Assembly: GCA_029204225.1 (NCBI GenBank) | Contig: CM055097.1 | Location: 57,676,252-57,740,251, forward strand | Origin: Diphasiastrum complanatum | Taxonomy: Eukaryota > Streptophyta > Lycopodiopsida > Lycopodiales > Lycopodiaceae | Direction: 5' to 3' | Length of the DNA stretch: 64,000 nt | Shown here: one piece after another, positions 34,283-47,100 of the stretch | Position numbering within the stretch: position 1 is the stretch's first letter | Layout: each line of letters begins with the position of its first letter | The notes under the pieces: model-generated | What the model saw: only the letters and a program-made list of their open reading frames with translations | Databases searched by the model: none | Told to the model about the DNA's origin: nothing | Program-made: the position numbers and the translations under genes

Positions 34283-35019
34283 CGAAAGATCCACATTTGC
34301 TATCAATAATTCATGTACACCCTATCTAATAATAGAATATGCTAGAATTATACTAATAGCTAAATCTCTAATCTTGTTATTCTTGCTTATGTGAATAAGT
34401 TTTCTCTCAACGTGGAATTCCCCTTTGTCTCAATCAGTTCAAGCTTGAATAAGCAATTGTCTTTTAACAAGTTGATCCTTAACAAAATTCTATATGGCAT
34501 ACTATTAAAAAAAATAATAGAATATTGTTAACATTCATCTTAGGACACCAACCTTTCAGTAGGTTTCAATTAGTCTTGTGGAGGTCCATGCTAAATGCAC
34601 TTTAGCTCTACATTGAGACCCGAAGAGACCCCGTTACTATAGGGGGAGGGGGACTTGGCCCTTGAGGAGTGGTGGCTTTGAAGTTGCAACAAGAAGGATA
34701 TCATTTTTCAGGCAAGGTTTTGGAAGGAGGAGCTATCCAACCTATTGAGCCCTCCTTAATCAATGAGACTAGTCCTCATAATAACACCAAATAAGTTATT
34801 AAAAAACCCTTTACAAAGCCATATATTGGCTCCAAAAACCGGATCTCATATTCAAAGGATAAAAAAGCACCAATCAAAGTTAAACATTAATCTCAAGTTT
34901 TTCCCAATCATCAAAAGAACGTCCTAACTAATTTTCATCTACAAAAATTTGTTGGATAAATGGTGAATATATCACAACCTATTGTTGCCATGTTTTTGAA
35001 TGTCACCCATCAAGGATCG

Positions 35020-35133
35020 TCACATCTTAGAGTATAGGAGCTGAATCAGCTCCTTGCGAAAAATTTTGCCAGATGCGGATTTTGGAATAACATTAGTAAA
35101 AGCCACTTGACGAACCCTTTTGTATGGTGAGAC
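35020..35133 (-). CDS. 4CL-like terminal exon
   Basis: 37 codons plus TGA (35020-35022): [31 protein letters not shown], ending LLYSKM. The acceptor is GTGACAG. It contains the A10 lysine in SGK and the C-terminal SKM (peroxisomal PTS1 type). Confidence 0.85.
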   Translation of the reverse strand, partial: VSPYKRVRQVAFTNVIPKSASGKIFRKELIQLLYSKM

Positions 35134-38100
35134 CTGTCACATTATTCAAGTCGATTGTGAAGCATGAGTCTAACACTACATCTAGTTGTTACTCATGGAT
35201 GAACAAATTAGCAAGCTCACATAAGAATAACTAGGAAAAACTCGTAGCTGAAAAGTAATCATACTTGAGCTGCAACAAAATCTTTCACTTTTTCTTCATT
35301 TAAGGTGCTCCCTGGTGACTGAACTACAAATGCCATAGGAACCTCACCGGCTTCTTCGTCTGGGCGTCTGCAACAGAACACAACATGCAGTGAGCTAGCA
35401 GATCTGAAACATTAACTTGTCTTCTGCCATTTCAATGTTAGTGAATAGGACTATCAATTAATTGATCATCCATCTTGAGCAACTATTAGAGTCTCAAATA
35501 CTGAACATGTGATGCACATCCTGAATGGCCCCAAATTAAGACTTTGCAATGAAGAACTCAGCAAGTGTATGGATTGAAAGCTCACGGTATAACTGCTGCA
35601 TCTATTATTTCCGGGTGCGACATTAGCACTGCTTCCAGCTCAGCAGGTGCAACCTGACCAAACATGTCAAAGTTTGCGTAGGCAAAACCATTTATTCATG
35701 TCCGTACATCAAGCTTTTGGACAGAAATATCCAGCATTGCAAGTATTTTCCTGTACTCATATAATATGATTTCCTTTCAGCATCTTACACTCATGGAATG
35801 GAACTAGTGTGCCAGATTCTTATGCATAACTTTCAAGTACAACACATTAGGTCAATAGCATTTCAAAGTCAACAGGAGCTATAGGCTGAAACCGAGGACC
35901 AAAACATCGATGGAGGACCAATTGTTTTCGGCAGAGTCAAGCTTATCTCAAACGAATTCATGCATATACCACAAATGCAACCTGCTTATTTAGTTGTGAG
36001 ATTAGATCTCCAAACACAATTTTTAAGCCACAAGTTAGTGATGTCCTTAGGTGATTCTTAAAAAAGGATAACATGCTATGAGATGAGGCTAAGATCTATT
36101 TTTTTTAAAAAGCACACAGAAGCCAATAATTGGCTACCATGTGCATCACTTCAGGTCTCATCAGTACTCAAGCATAGTTTGCTATCTGGATTTTAAAATA
36201 ATCAGGATCATCTTAGGTAGATGCAGTGTGGACAAAAGAAATGCCAACCAACAAGAGAAAGCTAAGGATCACAAGATGAAGACCAAAGAGGAAAGAAAGA
36301 ACAAACCAAACAAGGAGTATAGCAAGCTCAGTTGCTACTCACTTTTTCTAAATTATACGGTGAAGCATTTTGAAAATACCAAAAAATGAAATATCAAAGA
36401 AATCCTTAGTAATATTTACAATGGTTTGGTGTGTTTATATATTTTTTCTTCAAATATTGATGCAATAACAAAACAACAATACTGATAGATTAATATAACG
36501 AATGATCTCTACTGAGCAAGGACTAGAGAAAGTAATTTTCTTTGAGAGGTGATCACTCCATATGTAATGAGCAACATAATATTTGTAGAGATATGAGGCA
36601 TGCAAATATAATATGAGGCCAAGAGTGTGCATCTTCAACCCCAAATACATCATCAAAATATTATCATTTGTTGCTACACCAGTGATTTAGGTACAAAGAT
36701 ACTTCTCCTCCAATTGGAAATAGGGTAACAATAGAGATCACCTTTAAGATGTATAATGCCTACCATGTACTGTCAAACAAAGGACCCTAAAAAGTTTTGA
36801 TCAATAGGTATTTTCCATGAGAATTGGGATGCTAGCCATCTCAGGACAACTCTTTCCTTGTGCTAAAGTTTCAAATAGAGCCATCTCACCTTCCACTGCT
36901 AAAATATCATTGGAGATGATGGATAATTTGAATTTTCCCATTGACAATAATTACATCCTACCACATCTACTAATACAACATAAGTTCAAATGGAAGATCT
37001 GAATTTTAATTGAGCTAGAAACAACATATAACTAATGTCATTAGTGCAAGCATCATACTAATACATCCTCAATGCAATTGGTGGATCTTCATGGACCTTG
37101 AAACCTGGATCCATTTATCACATGTTTCAATCCTCCTCGACCAACTAGTGCATGAATCAATATGCATATTTTGTCATTACTTTGAAAGAGCCATTCATAA
37201 GGGCATCATTGACCCAGATCAAGTTCTTTGGTTATATGTAGACACAAAGTATTAGATTCAGGAGATCTAGATAGAACTTGAAATTTTAAGCCAACCTCCA
37301 AACATTGATTGTTTGATCGTTTTCTGACACACTGTAAGTTATCACCTATCTTCTGTGAAAAATACAAAAACTCATCTACGTTGAGTATTACAAATTTTCT
37401 TTGTTACCATCTATGTGCAAGCTAGTGATAGGGCCATTTTAGGCTTAGGAGGCAAAATAGTCAAGTACACATGTATTTCCACGATTAGGCCAAAAGTGAT
37501 TTGCAATGTAGCTCGAGCTAGTCACTACAAGTGTCAAGATTAAGTTTGATGAGTGACTAATCTCAAAGTGTTGGCATGAAGTCAAAGGACCAATCAAAAG
37601 AGAGATTTTCATGTATATGGTCCAATCAAATTAAAGGAGTCTTAATTCACTCATCCAATCACATGGAGAGGAGTAGAAAAGGGTTCCAATCATATTTGAG
37701 CACCCTCTACCACGAGTTCCTATTAGAAGGATTGATACTTTCATTGTGTACTTGGTTTTTTGAGATCTAAGTGAGATTTGAAAATTCTAGCCTTTATTGT
37801 TTCTCTCACTACCCAAGCCTTTGATATTGGTTTCTCTCTCTAACCGAAAGGGTGTTTTCTGATTGAGTTTTTTCAAGCACTTGTCTCCACACGTGTGAGA
37901 GTACTTTTATGATGGTTTTGTGCATGAAGATTAGTGATCTTGCCATAGAATTGGGTGTTTGATCTTGATTATCAATCTACACTTGATCTAGGTTCAGTCA
38001 CAAAGTCTTAGGAGATCAAAGTGCTCAGACACATGTGAGGGTCAGCCAACTTTGGGATGAGGTCTCGTCCAAGTTAGATCCAAAATCTATGCTTGATAGA

Positions 38101-41100
38101 TTGTTGGAAAGCTAGAAAAGTCTAGTTTTTGATGCAAGTTGTTTCATACCATTTGGATGATCCAATCAAAAGCTATAGCCTTTTTAATGAGGGTAGGTAG
38201 GGCACCTAGACTTGGTTGGGGACACTTTTGGTTTGATCCATATTTTTCTTGATTGATCCAGAAATTCAGTTTAAAGCTTGCCAATCTCATCTATTTGAGA
38301 TCTAGACACAGTTTTGGGGTCATAGCCACATTGTTTCATGCACATCAATTGTATTTGAGTGATTTGTGGATTCTTTGAGTTCTTTCTATGTGCTAAAGAG
38401 AGTTTGAACCAAACTTTGCCTATAGTCTACCTTTGAGTGAGAGGGTGATCTAGTTTGAGAGAGATTTGAAAAGCTAGTGAGATTGATCTCACATTTTGTT
38501 GCAAGATCTTACATAGGAGTTGGTACTACACCTTTATTGGATCCTATAGTGAGAGAGAAGCAACACTTTATTGTTCATTACAAGGTATCTCTACTACTTT
38601 TTATGGCTTCCATAGGTTCCTTCCTATTGGAATCAAGTGAAAGATTAACTACCTCCAATTATTCTATTTGGAAGGTAAGAATGGAGTCAATCTTGATACT
38701 CCAAGATGTGATGGACATTGTCCTTGGACTTGAGGAGGAGCATCAAGTTCTTCAAGAAGTCCAAAGGTACAAGAAAAGAGCTAGGATGGCTCTATATTAT
38801 ATCAAGATGAATGTCTCTAATGAGGTATTGAGAGAGATTGGGGCTTGGGATTAACTCAAAGCTATTATGAGGCCAAGAACACCTCTAGGATCCTCAATAT
38901 AAGGAACCAAATCTTTCAAAGTTGCCAAAGGAGTGATGAGAGTGCAACCAATTATGTATTGAGAGTCAAAGATATCCATAGAGAGATTGCTTGTATTGGA
39001 GACACCATCAAACAAAGTGAGCTAGTCCAAGTCATCCTCAATGGCTTGAGAGATGAATATGACAATCTTGTCCAATCCTATGGTATCAAAGAAGAGCTAC
39101 CAAGTTTGGAGCCCTTGCAAGGTGTTCTTATTGCTGAAGAATTAAGACATGAGAACAAGCTTATGAGGATGGACAAGTTATCCCTCAATCATAATGGAGA
39201 AGGCAAAGCTCTATTTGTCAAAGACAAGCACAAAGGGAGGAGCAAGAATCAACACCAAAATTTCTCTAAAGACAAAACTAAAGACAAGGACAAAGATGGA
39301 AAGTAGGATGATTCCTCTAAAGCTTCTACTTCAAAGATGAAGAAAAAGAAGATTAAGTGCTTCTTTTTTGGCAAGAAAGGCCATTATGCCACTAATTGTT
39401 TCAAGAAGAAGAACCAATTCAAGCAAGCCAACATCTATAATGAGAAATAAGATGATGCAAATGCAAGTGAAGGAGAAGGCACTCTTATGGTATCAAGCTA
39501 ATTTCAAGACTATTGTGAGCAAGAAGGCATCAAAACGGAGTTCTCTTGTGCCTATTCCCCTTCTCAAAATGGGGTGGCCGAGAGGAAGAATAGATCCTTG
39601 TGTGAGTGTGCCAAAGCACTTCGAATTAAAGCATCCTTGCCTAAGGATTTTTGAGGAGAAGCTATCAATTGTGCCAACTATTTATGTAATAGACTCCCTC
39701 ATCTTGCTCTTGGTGAAAAGTCATTATATGAAGCCTTATTCAAGAAGAAGCCTAATGTTGATCACCTTAGAATCTTTGGAAGTATTTGCTTTGCTCATAT
39801 TCCCCAAAGAAAGATGATCCAAGCTCAAGAAAAGAGATCATGGTTGAATATTCATCCACCAAGAAGGCCCATAGAGTCTATATACTCTCTACTTCCAAAG
39901 TGATTGAGAGTAGAGATGTCACTTTTCATGACGATCTAAAATCCACCTTGGAAGGGGCCGAGATCAAGACATCTCAAGATGCATCACCTACTATCTATAT
40001 TGAAGACAATCAAGAAGTGATGGGGTCGAGGTTTGAGGAGGAGACTCCTCATGTATTCTCATCAAGAAGATCTTTGAGAGATAGATCTGAGCCTAAGAGG
40101 CTCTCATATATTGACAAAGGCAAGCAAGTGGACCTTGATTCCACCAATTATGCTTTTTTCAAATCACATGAAGAGCCAAAGTGTGTCCAAGATGCACTCC
40201 AATCAAAGGAGTGGTACAAAGCTATGGAGCAAGAATATGATGCATTGATCACCAACAATACTTGGGAGCTTGTGGATCCTCCATCCAGCAAGCATATCAT
40301 AGGTTGCAAGTGGGTATTTCGAATCAAGTACAATCATGATGGCACCATCAACAAGTATAAAGCAAGGTTATGTGCAAAAGGATTTGCTCAAATCCAAGGC
40401 CTTGAATATGAAGAGATCTTTGAAACACCCATTGCAAAGATGGTGACAATAAGGATCATCATATGTATTGCTTGCTATTTCAAATGGAAGGTGTTCCAAT
40501 TAGATGTTTCCAATGCGTTTCTCAATGGATATCCTGAAGAGGAAATCTATATGGAGCAACCTCAAGGATTCATCAAGGATGAATCAAAATTTTGCTTGCT
40601 ATTCAAAAGTCTTTATGGACTTGAGCAAGCACCAAGATCATGGTATGCTAGACTCAACTCCTTTCTTATCTCACTAGGATTTATCCTAAGTGACTATGAT
40701 CCTTCCATGTCTTTGAAGTTTGTTGCTAGTGATCTTGTCATTTTTCTCATTTGTGTAGATGACATTATCCTTTGTGGAAGTTGCATCAAATTAGTAGAAG
40801 AGACAAAAGTGCACTTGGAGGAGAGTTTAAAATGCAAGATCTAGGATAGATCCACTATATCTTAGGCCTAGATATTGACTTTCATCATGATTATGCTTTT
40901 ATATGTCAATTTAGATATGCTCTTTCAATGTTGAAAATGTTTCATATGGCGTATTGTACATAGACACTAGTGACAAGTTTGATCGAAAATATACAAGTGC
41001 TTATACTATATTTCTTGGAGGAAATCTCATATCTTGGCTTTCCAAAAAGCAAGATCTATATCTCTCTCATCATGTGAGGCCTAACTACAACAACAAAAGA

Positions 41101-44100
41101 AGTGATATGGATCAAGAGGATATAATTGGAGCTCATGCATTAAGAATTTCCTTTGATCAAATGTGACAACATCTCGGCCCAAGCCCTTGCCAACAATCCA
41201 ATTTTTCATGCAAGGAGAAAACACATCGAAGTTGCAGGTTCGAGAATACAGCTCCCACATGCATCAAGATGGTGCCAGATCCAAGTTGAGAAAGAAAGAG
41301 CATATGCGCTCCACAATGGTGCCTCCCCAAAAAGAGATGGGTGCCCCTTTTGAACCTACACCAAGAGAGAACCCATACCAGAGGCGCAACAAGTCCTCTT
41401 TGAAGTGAAGATGCACCAATACTTATCAAGTGCAATGATGGCTATGCTTAGTGAGGTGAAGAGAAGGACAGAGAAATAGAAAGGAAAGAATGGAAAGCAT
41501 CCCTACGAGCCATGAACCACAATCAATTCGACCTCGCTAGCGAAATGAGAGACGGGCTAACACAGCTTGAAGCCAAGTTTGAAGAGCTGGAGGCAACTAG
41601 AGGGTTTGCAGGGGCGCCTCCTCCACTCATACCAAGGGACCCACGAGCGCAAAACACAGAAGACTTCCAAAGTAAAAGCACCGCCTACTTTCAAAGGAGA
41701 GCATGACATTCAAATTGTGGAAGATTGGTTATTTCACATGGACTATTACTTTCGTCTAGTAAACACTCTTGAAGAAGAAAGAGCGGACTTGGCATTAGCA
41801 TATTTTGAAGGCTACACTACAAATTGGTATCGGGTGGCAGGAATGCAATTCCAAACATGGGATGCATTCAAAACCGTGTTACGAGAGGAGTTCATATCTA
41901 AGGATTCACACATGAGATTGAGGACAGAATTGTCAGGACTCAAGCAGAAAGGTTCATTGCAAGGGTACCTAAATAAATTCAGACAGAGTGTATGGGTTAT
42001 TGAAGATATATCTGAGGCTGACAAGACCCACTATCTCTTGTCTGGAATGCAATCTTGGACCCGGCAAGCAATAGACAGCTACATTCCCCATGACTTCAAT
42101 TCAACTATTCGAGCAGCTGAAATGGTCTGTGATTATGAGACCACATTGGTGCCAACTGCTCCCTCAACCTCAACGAGAGTCTTTAGTGGATCCAGACCGA
42201 GTCTGAGCTTCTTTTCAAGGGGGGGCTCAACTTTAAATGGCAACCAAGCCTCGAGTAGCGTGGAAAAATTCCCAACAAAAATAGGGTTTGGCAACCAAGG
42301 CAACAGTGGAGGGAACACTTTTCAAAGAAGGAACAATGATGGACCTTCAGCTAGTCACAACAACAGCTCACCAACGGTGGGCAGTTCCATGCGCTGCTTT
42401 AATTGTCATCAACAAGGTCAGTCTTAGAGGTCATGCCCCAAGCCATTGAACAAACGAATCATGGCGGCGATCGAAGTATTTGATAGGATGGAAAGAGAGG
42501 CATTCAATCAAGAAGATGGTGAATAGGATGATGAAGAAGACCTAGAAACGGATTTGATGGAGTCTGACTTGAATGCCTTACAACAAATAGGGGCACTTGC
42601 AACTTATCGTGAACATCTCATGGCGACTCCTGCAAGAGAATCAAAGTTATTGTACCTCAAAGGCTGTATCCAAGACAAGATCATTCACTTCATGGTAGAC
42701 TTGGGAGCGTCACATAACTACTTGTCAAAAAGCCTGGCAGGGGAATTGGGCATTCAATACAATGACAATTTGTAGACTGGCAACCAACTTACCAATCTCG
42801 CTGGGCACGTGGAAGAATCGATTAATGTTCACAATCTTGAAGATGGATGCTTTCGATGCTATCTTGGGACTAAGCTGGTTTAACAAACATGTGGTGGCCT
42901 TGGCAAAAGGAGTTAACCTTGTGTTATTATAGAATAGCAGAAGACCTTGCATCTTAGATCTATGCCAAGGGACCAATTAGAAAGGAACGACACAACTGAG
43001 CCTGAGCCAGCCATCCCTCCCAATCTCATTCACCTCTTTAATGAAGGATAGCCAGCAGCGACAAACCAGCTGACACGGGATCAAATGGAGCCAACATTGT
43101 CTGTAGCTTCTACATCAAAGATGGATCCAAGTGCCGATGCAGAGCTCAAGGAGCTCAAACTGGGCGGACAAACGAAAAGTCTAGAGTCCTAGGAGACTCA
43201 TTCAGATGTGCGACATCCACATATCTTAGGCTCAATTCCCTAAGGTCCCAGAGCAAGTTAGAAAGTCAAGGACTGAGCCTCTGACCTGTGGTGAGCCAGT
43301 CAAGTAGTCACAAGTTATGAGCTAGCTCTGGAGCTTGAGTCATGGCCTAGTAAGGAACCAAGTTGATTATGCCGCCGAGATGGCTCCCAGACTGATTCTG
43401 CCAGGCTTAATCAGCAAAATAAAAACTAAGTCCAAAAAAGTGTGCTTTACCAGTTGGCACTATATTCCAGGATAGAGGGGGTGCGCCGAATCACACCAGA
43501 ACTATAGGGGGAGTCTGGCAGACAGAAACTTGGGCAGATCAACCAACGCCAAGAATCCAGTGGCCAGGTCTCAGCTCTCTCTACCAGCACGAGCCAAGCA
43601 CTATGCCCAGCATGTGTTGGTGGCCATGAGACCATTCAGTCTATGTATGAATGTAATCTCTCCAAATTTAATAAAGTTGATCCTTCGGAATGAATACCAT
43701 TTCGGTTTCGCCTCCGGGATTGGTCCAAGTGGAAGGACCCTTACTACAACCGTTTTGCGTCGTCGGCGCCTAAGGGTTCACGTCACTGATGTGTGGCTCA
43801 CCACTATGCCATTTGGTCAGTTTGGCGACCACTATGCCTTGGGTTTCATGTGTGGCTTGTCTTTGCCTTTGGTTACCTTATGGGGATGGATTCTGAGTTG
43901 GCTTTCGGGTTGGTTAGGATTCTAGTTTTCTTAAGTTTGAATGGTTAGGCTTGTTACGTTTCTAAGTTGGCTTTTACGTAAGTGCATGATGGATGAATGT
44001 TAGACTTAAGTGTGTGTTGGGAAAATCGCTCAAGTCCTAGCGCCCTTTGAGGCGCTGGCGCAACATTAGGTTTGATGAGTGACTAATCTCAAAGTGGTGG

Positions 44101-47100
44101 CATGAAGTCAAAGGACCAATCAAAAGAGAGATTTTCATGTATATGGTCCAATCAATTAGAGGAGTCTTAAATCACTCATCCAATCACATTGAGAGGAGTA
44201 GAAAAAGGGGTCCAATCATATTTGAGCACCCTCTAAAACGAGTTCCTATTAGAAGGATTGATGCTTTCATTATGTACTTGGTTTTTTGAGATCTAAGTGA
44301 GATTTGACAATTGTAGCCTTTATTGGTTTCTCTCGCTACCCGAGAGAGAGGTGTTTTCTTACTTAAGTTTTTCAAGCACTTGTCTCCACACGTGTGAGAG
44401 TACTTTTATGATGGTTTTATGCATGTAGATTAGTGCTCTTTCCATAGAATTGGGTGTTTGATCTTGATTATCAATCTACTCTTGATCTAGGTTCAATGAC
44501 AAAGTCTTAGGAGATCAAATCACACTTTGTGGCATTCCCACACATGTGAAAATTTCGCATCTTCACCTTCCTAGCATAGAATAGAAAAGCCTTCCATTTC
44601 ATTCTTTGAGAAATACAAAATATTTGGTGTGAAAAAAGTCGATCTCTTTAAACTTGAGAACTGGAAAGAAATTAGCTTTTCTCCACAATTTTATGAACCA
44701 AGATGATTAACAAGTTTAGTGAGCTCACATACAATTTAAAATTTCTCCAAAGATTACACGGTCACTTCATATCGTCTAATGAAATCAATATTGGATGAAA
44801 TAGGACAACTTATTCTTGGAAGATGAATTGGCTTAGTTGGAAGATCAAACCAACCATTTTTCTCCTGAACTAGAGGTGATTATGGGCTCCAAATATTGTA
44901 GGTTAATGAGTAGGAAGATTCTTCACAAGTGATCTTCAATGATATGAGAAGATGGTGTTCATAACTGTCTTATTGTAGGAAAATTTCCCTTCTCCTCCAC
45001 TACTTCTCTATCAAAATAGCTCTATGGCCATCAAAGACCATTAGCTTGTGCTTGAGAGACCTAGGCTTCAACTCTATTTTCTCCATAATGGCCTCCAATA
45101 TGCCTTCCATGCTCTAGACCTTTTGTGAAACTTTCTCAGAACATTGTGTCTTAGAAAATGCTTCACTTATCATATCCATATGTTGTCAAAACACAGTGTT
45201 CATGATTGAACATTAACTAATTCAAATATAACACAAACCAATGCTCACTATCTTAGCACTCAGATCTCAAATTTCAGATTTTCTTGTGTCAATGCTAACT
45301 ATACTTGACTCGCCCACCACTTATCAACTTTCAGCTCTCAAATAGACATTCTTAATCAGGAATAGACTCTTTCTAGCATCTTATGATATTCTTCAACTTC
45401 CCATAACTAGAAAAGTAAACTTTAGGCTGTCATTTGGACATTAATTCTTCACAAGTTCCATCCCACATGTATTTTAATCGCCACATCTTCTACAAACTTT
45501 CATGGCAACTCTTTAGCGAAGATTGTCAAGAAAACAATCTTCCAATTAGCTCATTCAAATGCATAGAGTTGATGTTTTTGCTAACTTCCCACAACAATTT
45601 GTTGCCTCTTTCACACATGCAACAACAGATCCCAACCTTTGATATGATTTTTGTTCCTATCTGATGATCTAGAAACAAGTTTGCACAAATGAATAGATCA
45701 TGGCATTCCTCCTCAAGGGTACACAATTTGTTCCCTAGACACTCCCAACATTTTTCTGAGGAAGCACTCTCAAACACAAAAGCAAGAACCAAATCTTCGC
45801 AATGTGGGGTTGCGTAATGCCATTCAAATCTATTATCAACATCTTGGTTTTGTGTCCATTGGCACTGTATTTCTCAGGGGTGTGGATGCTTCTCGAGCTA
45901 GTGTTATTGAGTTGCGAGAGTTTATTTATGAGCATATACGTGTAGTAGTCATCAAGGTGGGGGCACAATATGCAATGCAAGTGGTCACCAACATTTTTTC
46001 TTCTCTAGGTTATAGATCGTGACTACCATTCATAGTTTGCCAGCCATTCTAGCTAATAGCCTTGGGGGTTGCTGCCCCTCATTGGATGTTACGTCCATGT
46101 CCAATTCATAGGATTCAGAATAATCTTTGACATGGATATTTAAGACTCCAATATATGAGTCTATTAGTTATGCCTTGTCATTCTGAACGAAGCCAAAAAA
46201 GTAATCAATAACCTTGTGAGGGCCAATGCATACCCATTAGGACATGTGGAGCTAGTGCATGGTGTCTGATGACTATATATACATGTAAAGGAGATCAAAA
46301 GCAATTGGATGACAATTGAGATCTTATAGAAAATATTCCTAGGCCCCAAGGGTCTAAATATACTTGTAGGAACTTGCTCTCATTCTCTTCATGTTTTCAG
46401 TTTCCAATTGCCAAGAAGTTCTCCTCTCTTGTATTCAGTCATTGTGGCTTCGGGGTGAAGCTGATTGGGATTTGACTTTTGACTTCTAGTTGGTTGAATA
46501 GTTTGGCTCCATAGTTTTCTTTTCGCCACATGCAATAGGATCTAGAGGATCTTTTGAAAATACTTGGGAGACATTTTGGCATTAATCTGACATATGATGA
46601 GGACATCAAATTTTGTAAAGGTGAGGTGAATGTTGTAAAGCTAGCTACAAGTGCAAGCTATATTCCTGCGGTCATTGGTGATAGCATTGTTTCCAGCTCT
46701 AGCAATGCCACTGCTACTCCCAATGCATGTGTAGCTCCTGACACCACTACAACAAGAATCCAGCTGACACTAAGTTCCAATGGCTCAAAAATTGGATCTA
46801 GCAAAGTCCAAAGAGCTTAGATTGATGTGAAATCACCTCACATGATCTAGATATGATTAAAGGAAGTCTAAATATCAATAAATTTTTTATAGAGAAAATC
46901 CTAGTGAGAGGAAAAAAATGTATTTTGCCAATTTTGTCGAAGCACTTGTTGTGAGAGGAGGTGGTGAATCTCACCATACTTATAGGGGGATGCAGATTGT
47001 GAATCAGGATGACAAGTCTCAGCTCCCCTTGCTAGAATGCTATCTTGACTCTTGCCTTGGCATGCCAGCGCCCTATAGACTAGGTTCAGTCACATAGTTG

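Larger units (their letters stand above)
37426..44559 (+). mobile_element. Ty1/Copia retrotransposon B, decayed, with nested Gypsy fragment
   Basis: Partial LTRs at 37426-38019 and 44070-44559 share about 480 bases from GTTTGATGAGTGACTAATCTC to CTTAGGAGATCAAA at high identity. Gag and pol remains lie at 38,600-41,235 and belong to the same family as Copia A. A Gypsy fragment (41236-44068) replaces the 3' part of pol and the start of the 3' LTR. The PBS is missing: the left LTR jumps from GGAGATCAAA to GTGCTCAGACACATGTGAGG, which in Copia A lies well inside the leader. It lies in the 4CL-like intron, opposite in direction to that gene. Confidence 0.85.

Noticed and set aside
46554-46820. 88-codon plus-strand ORF
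   Set aside because: No domain, no splice context, low-complexity Ser/Thr end.
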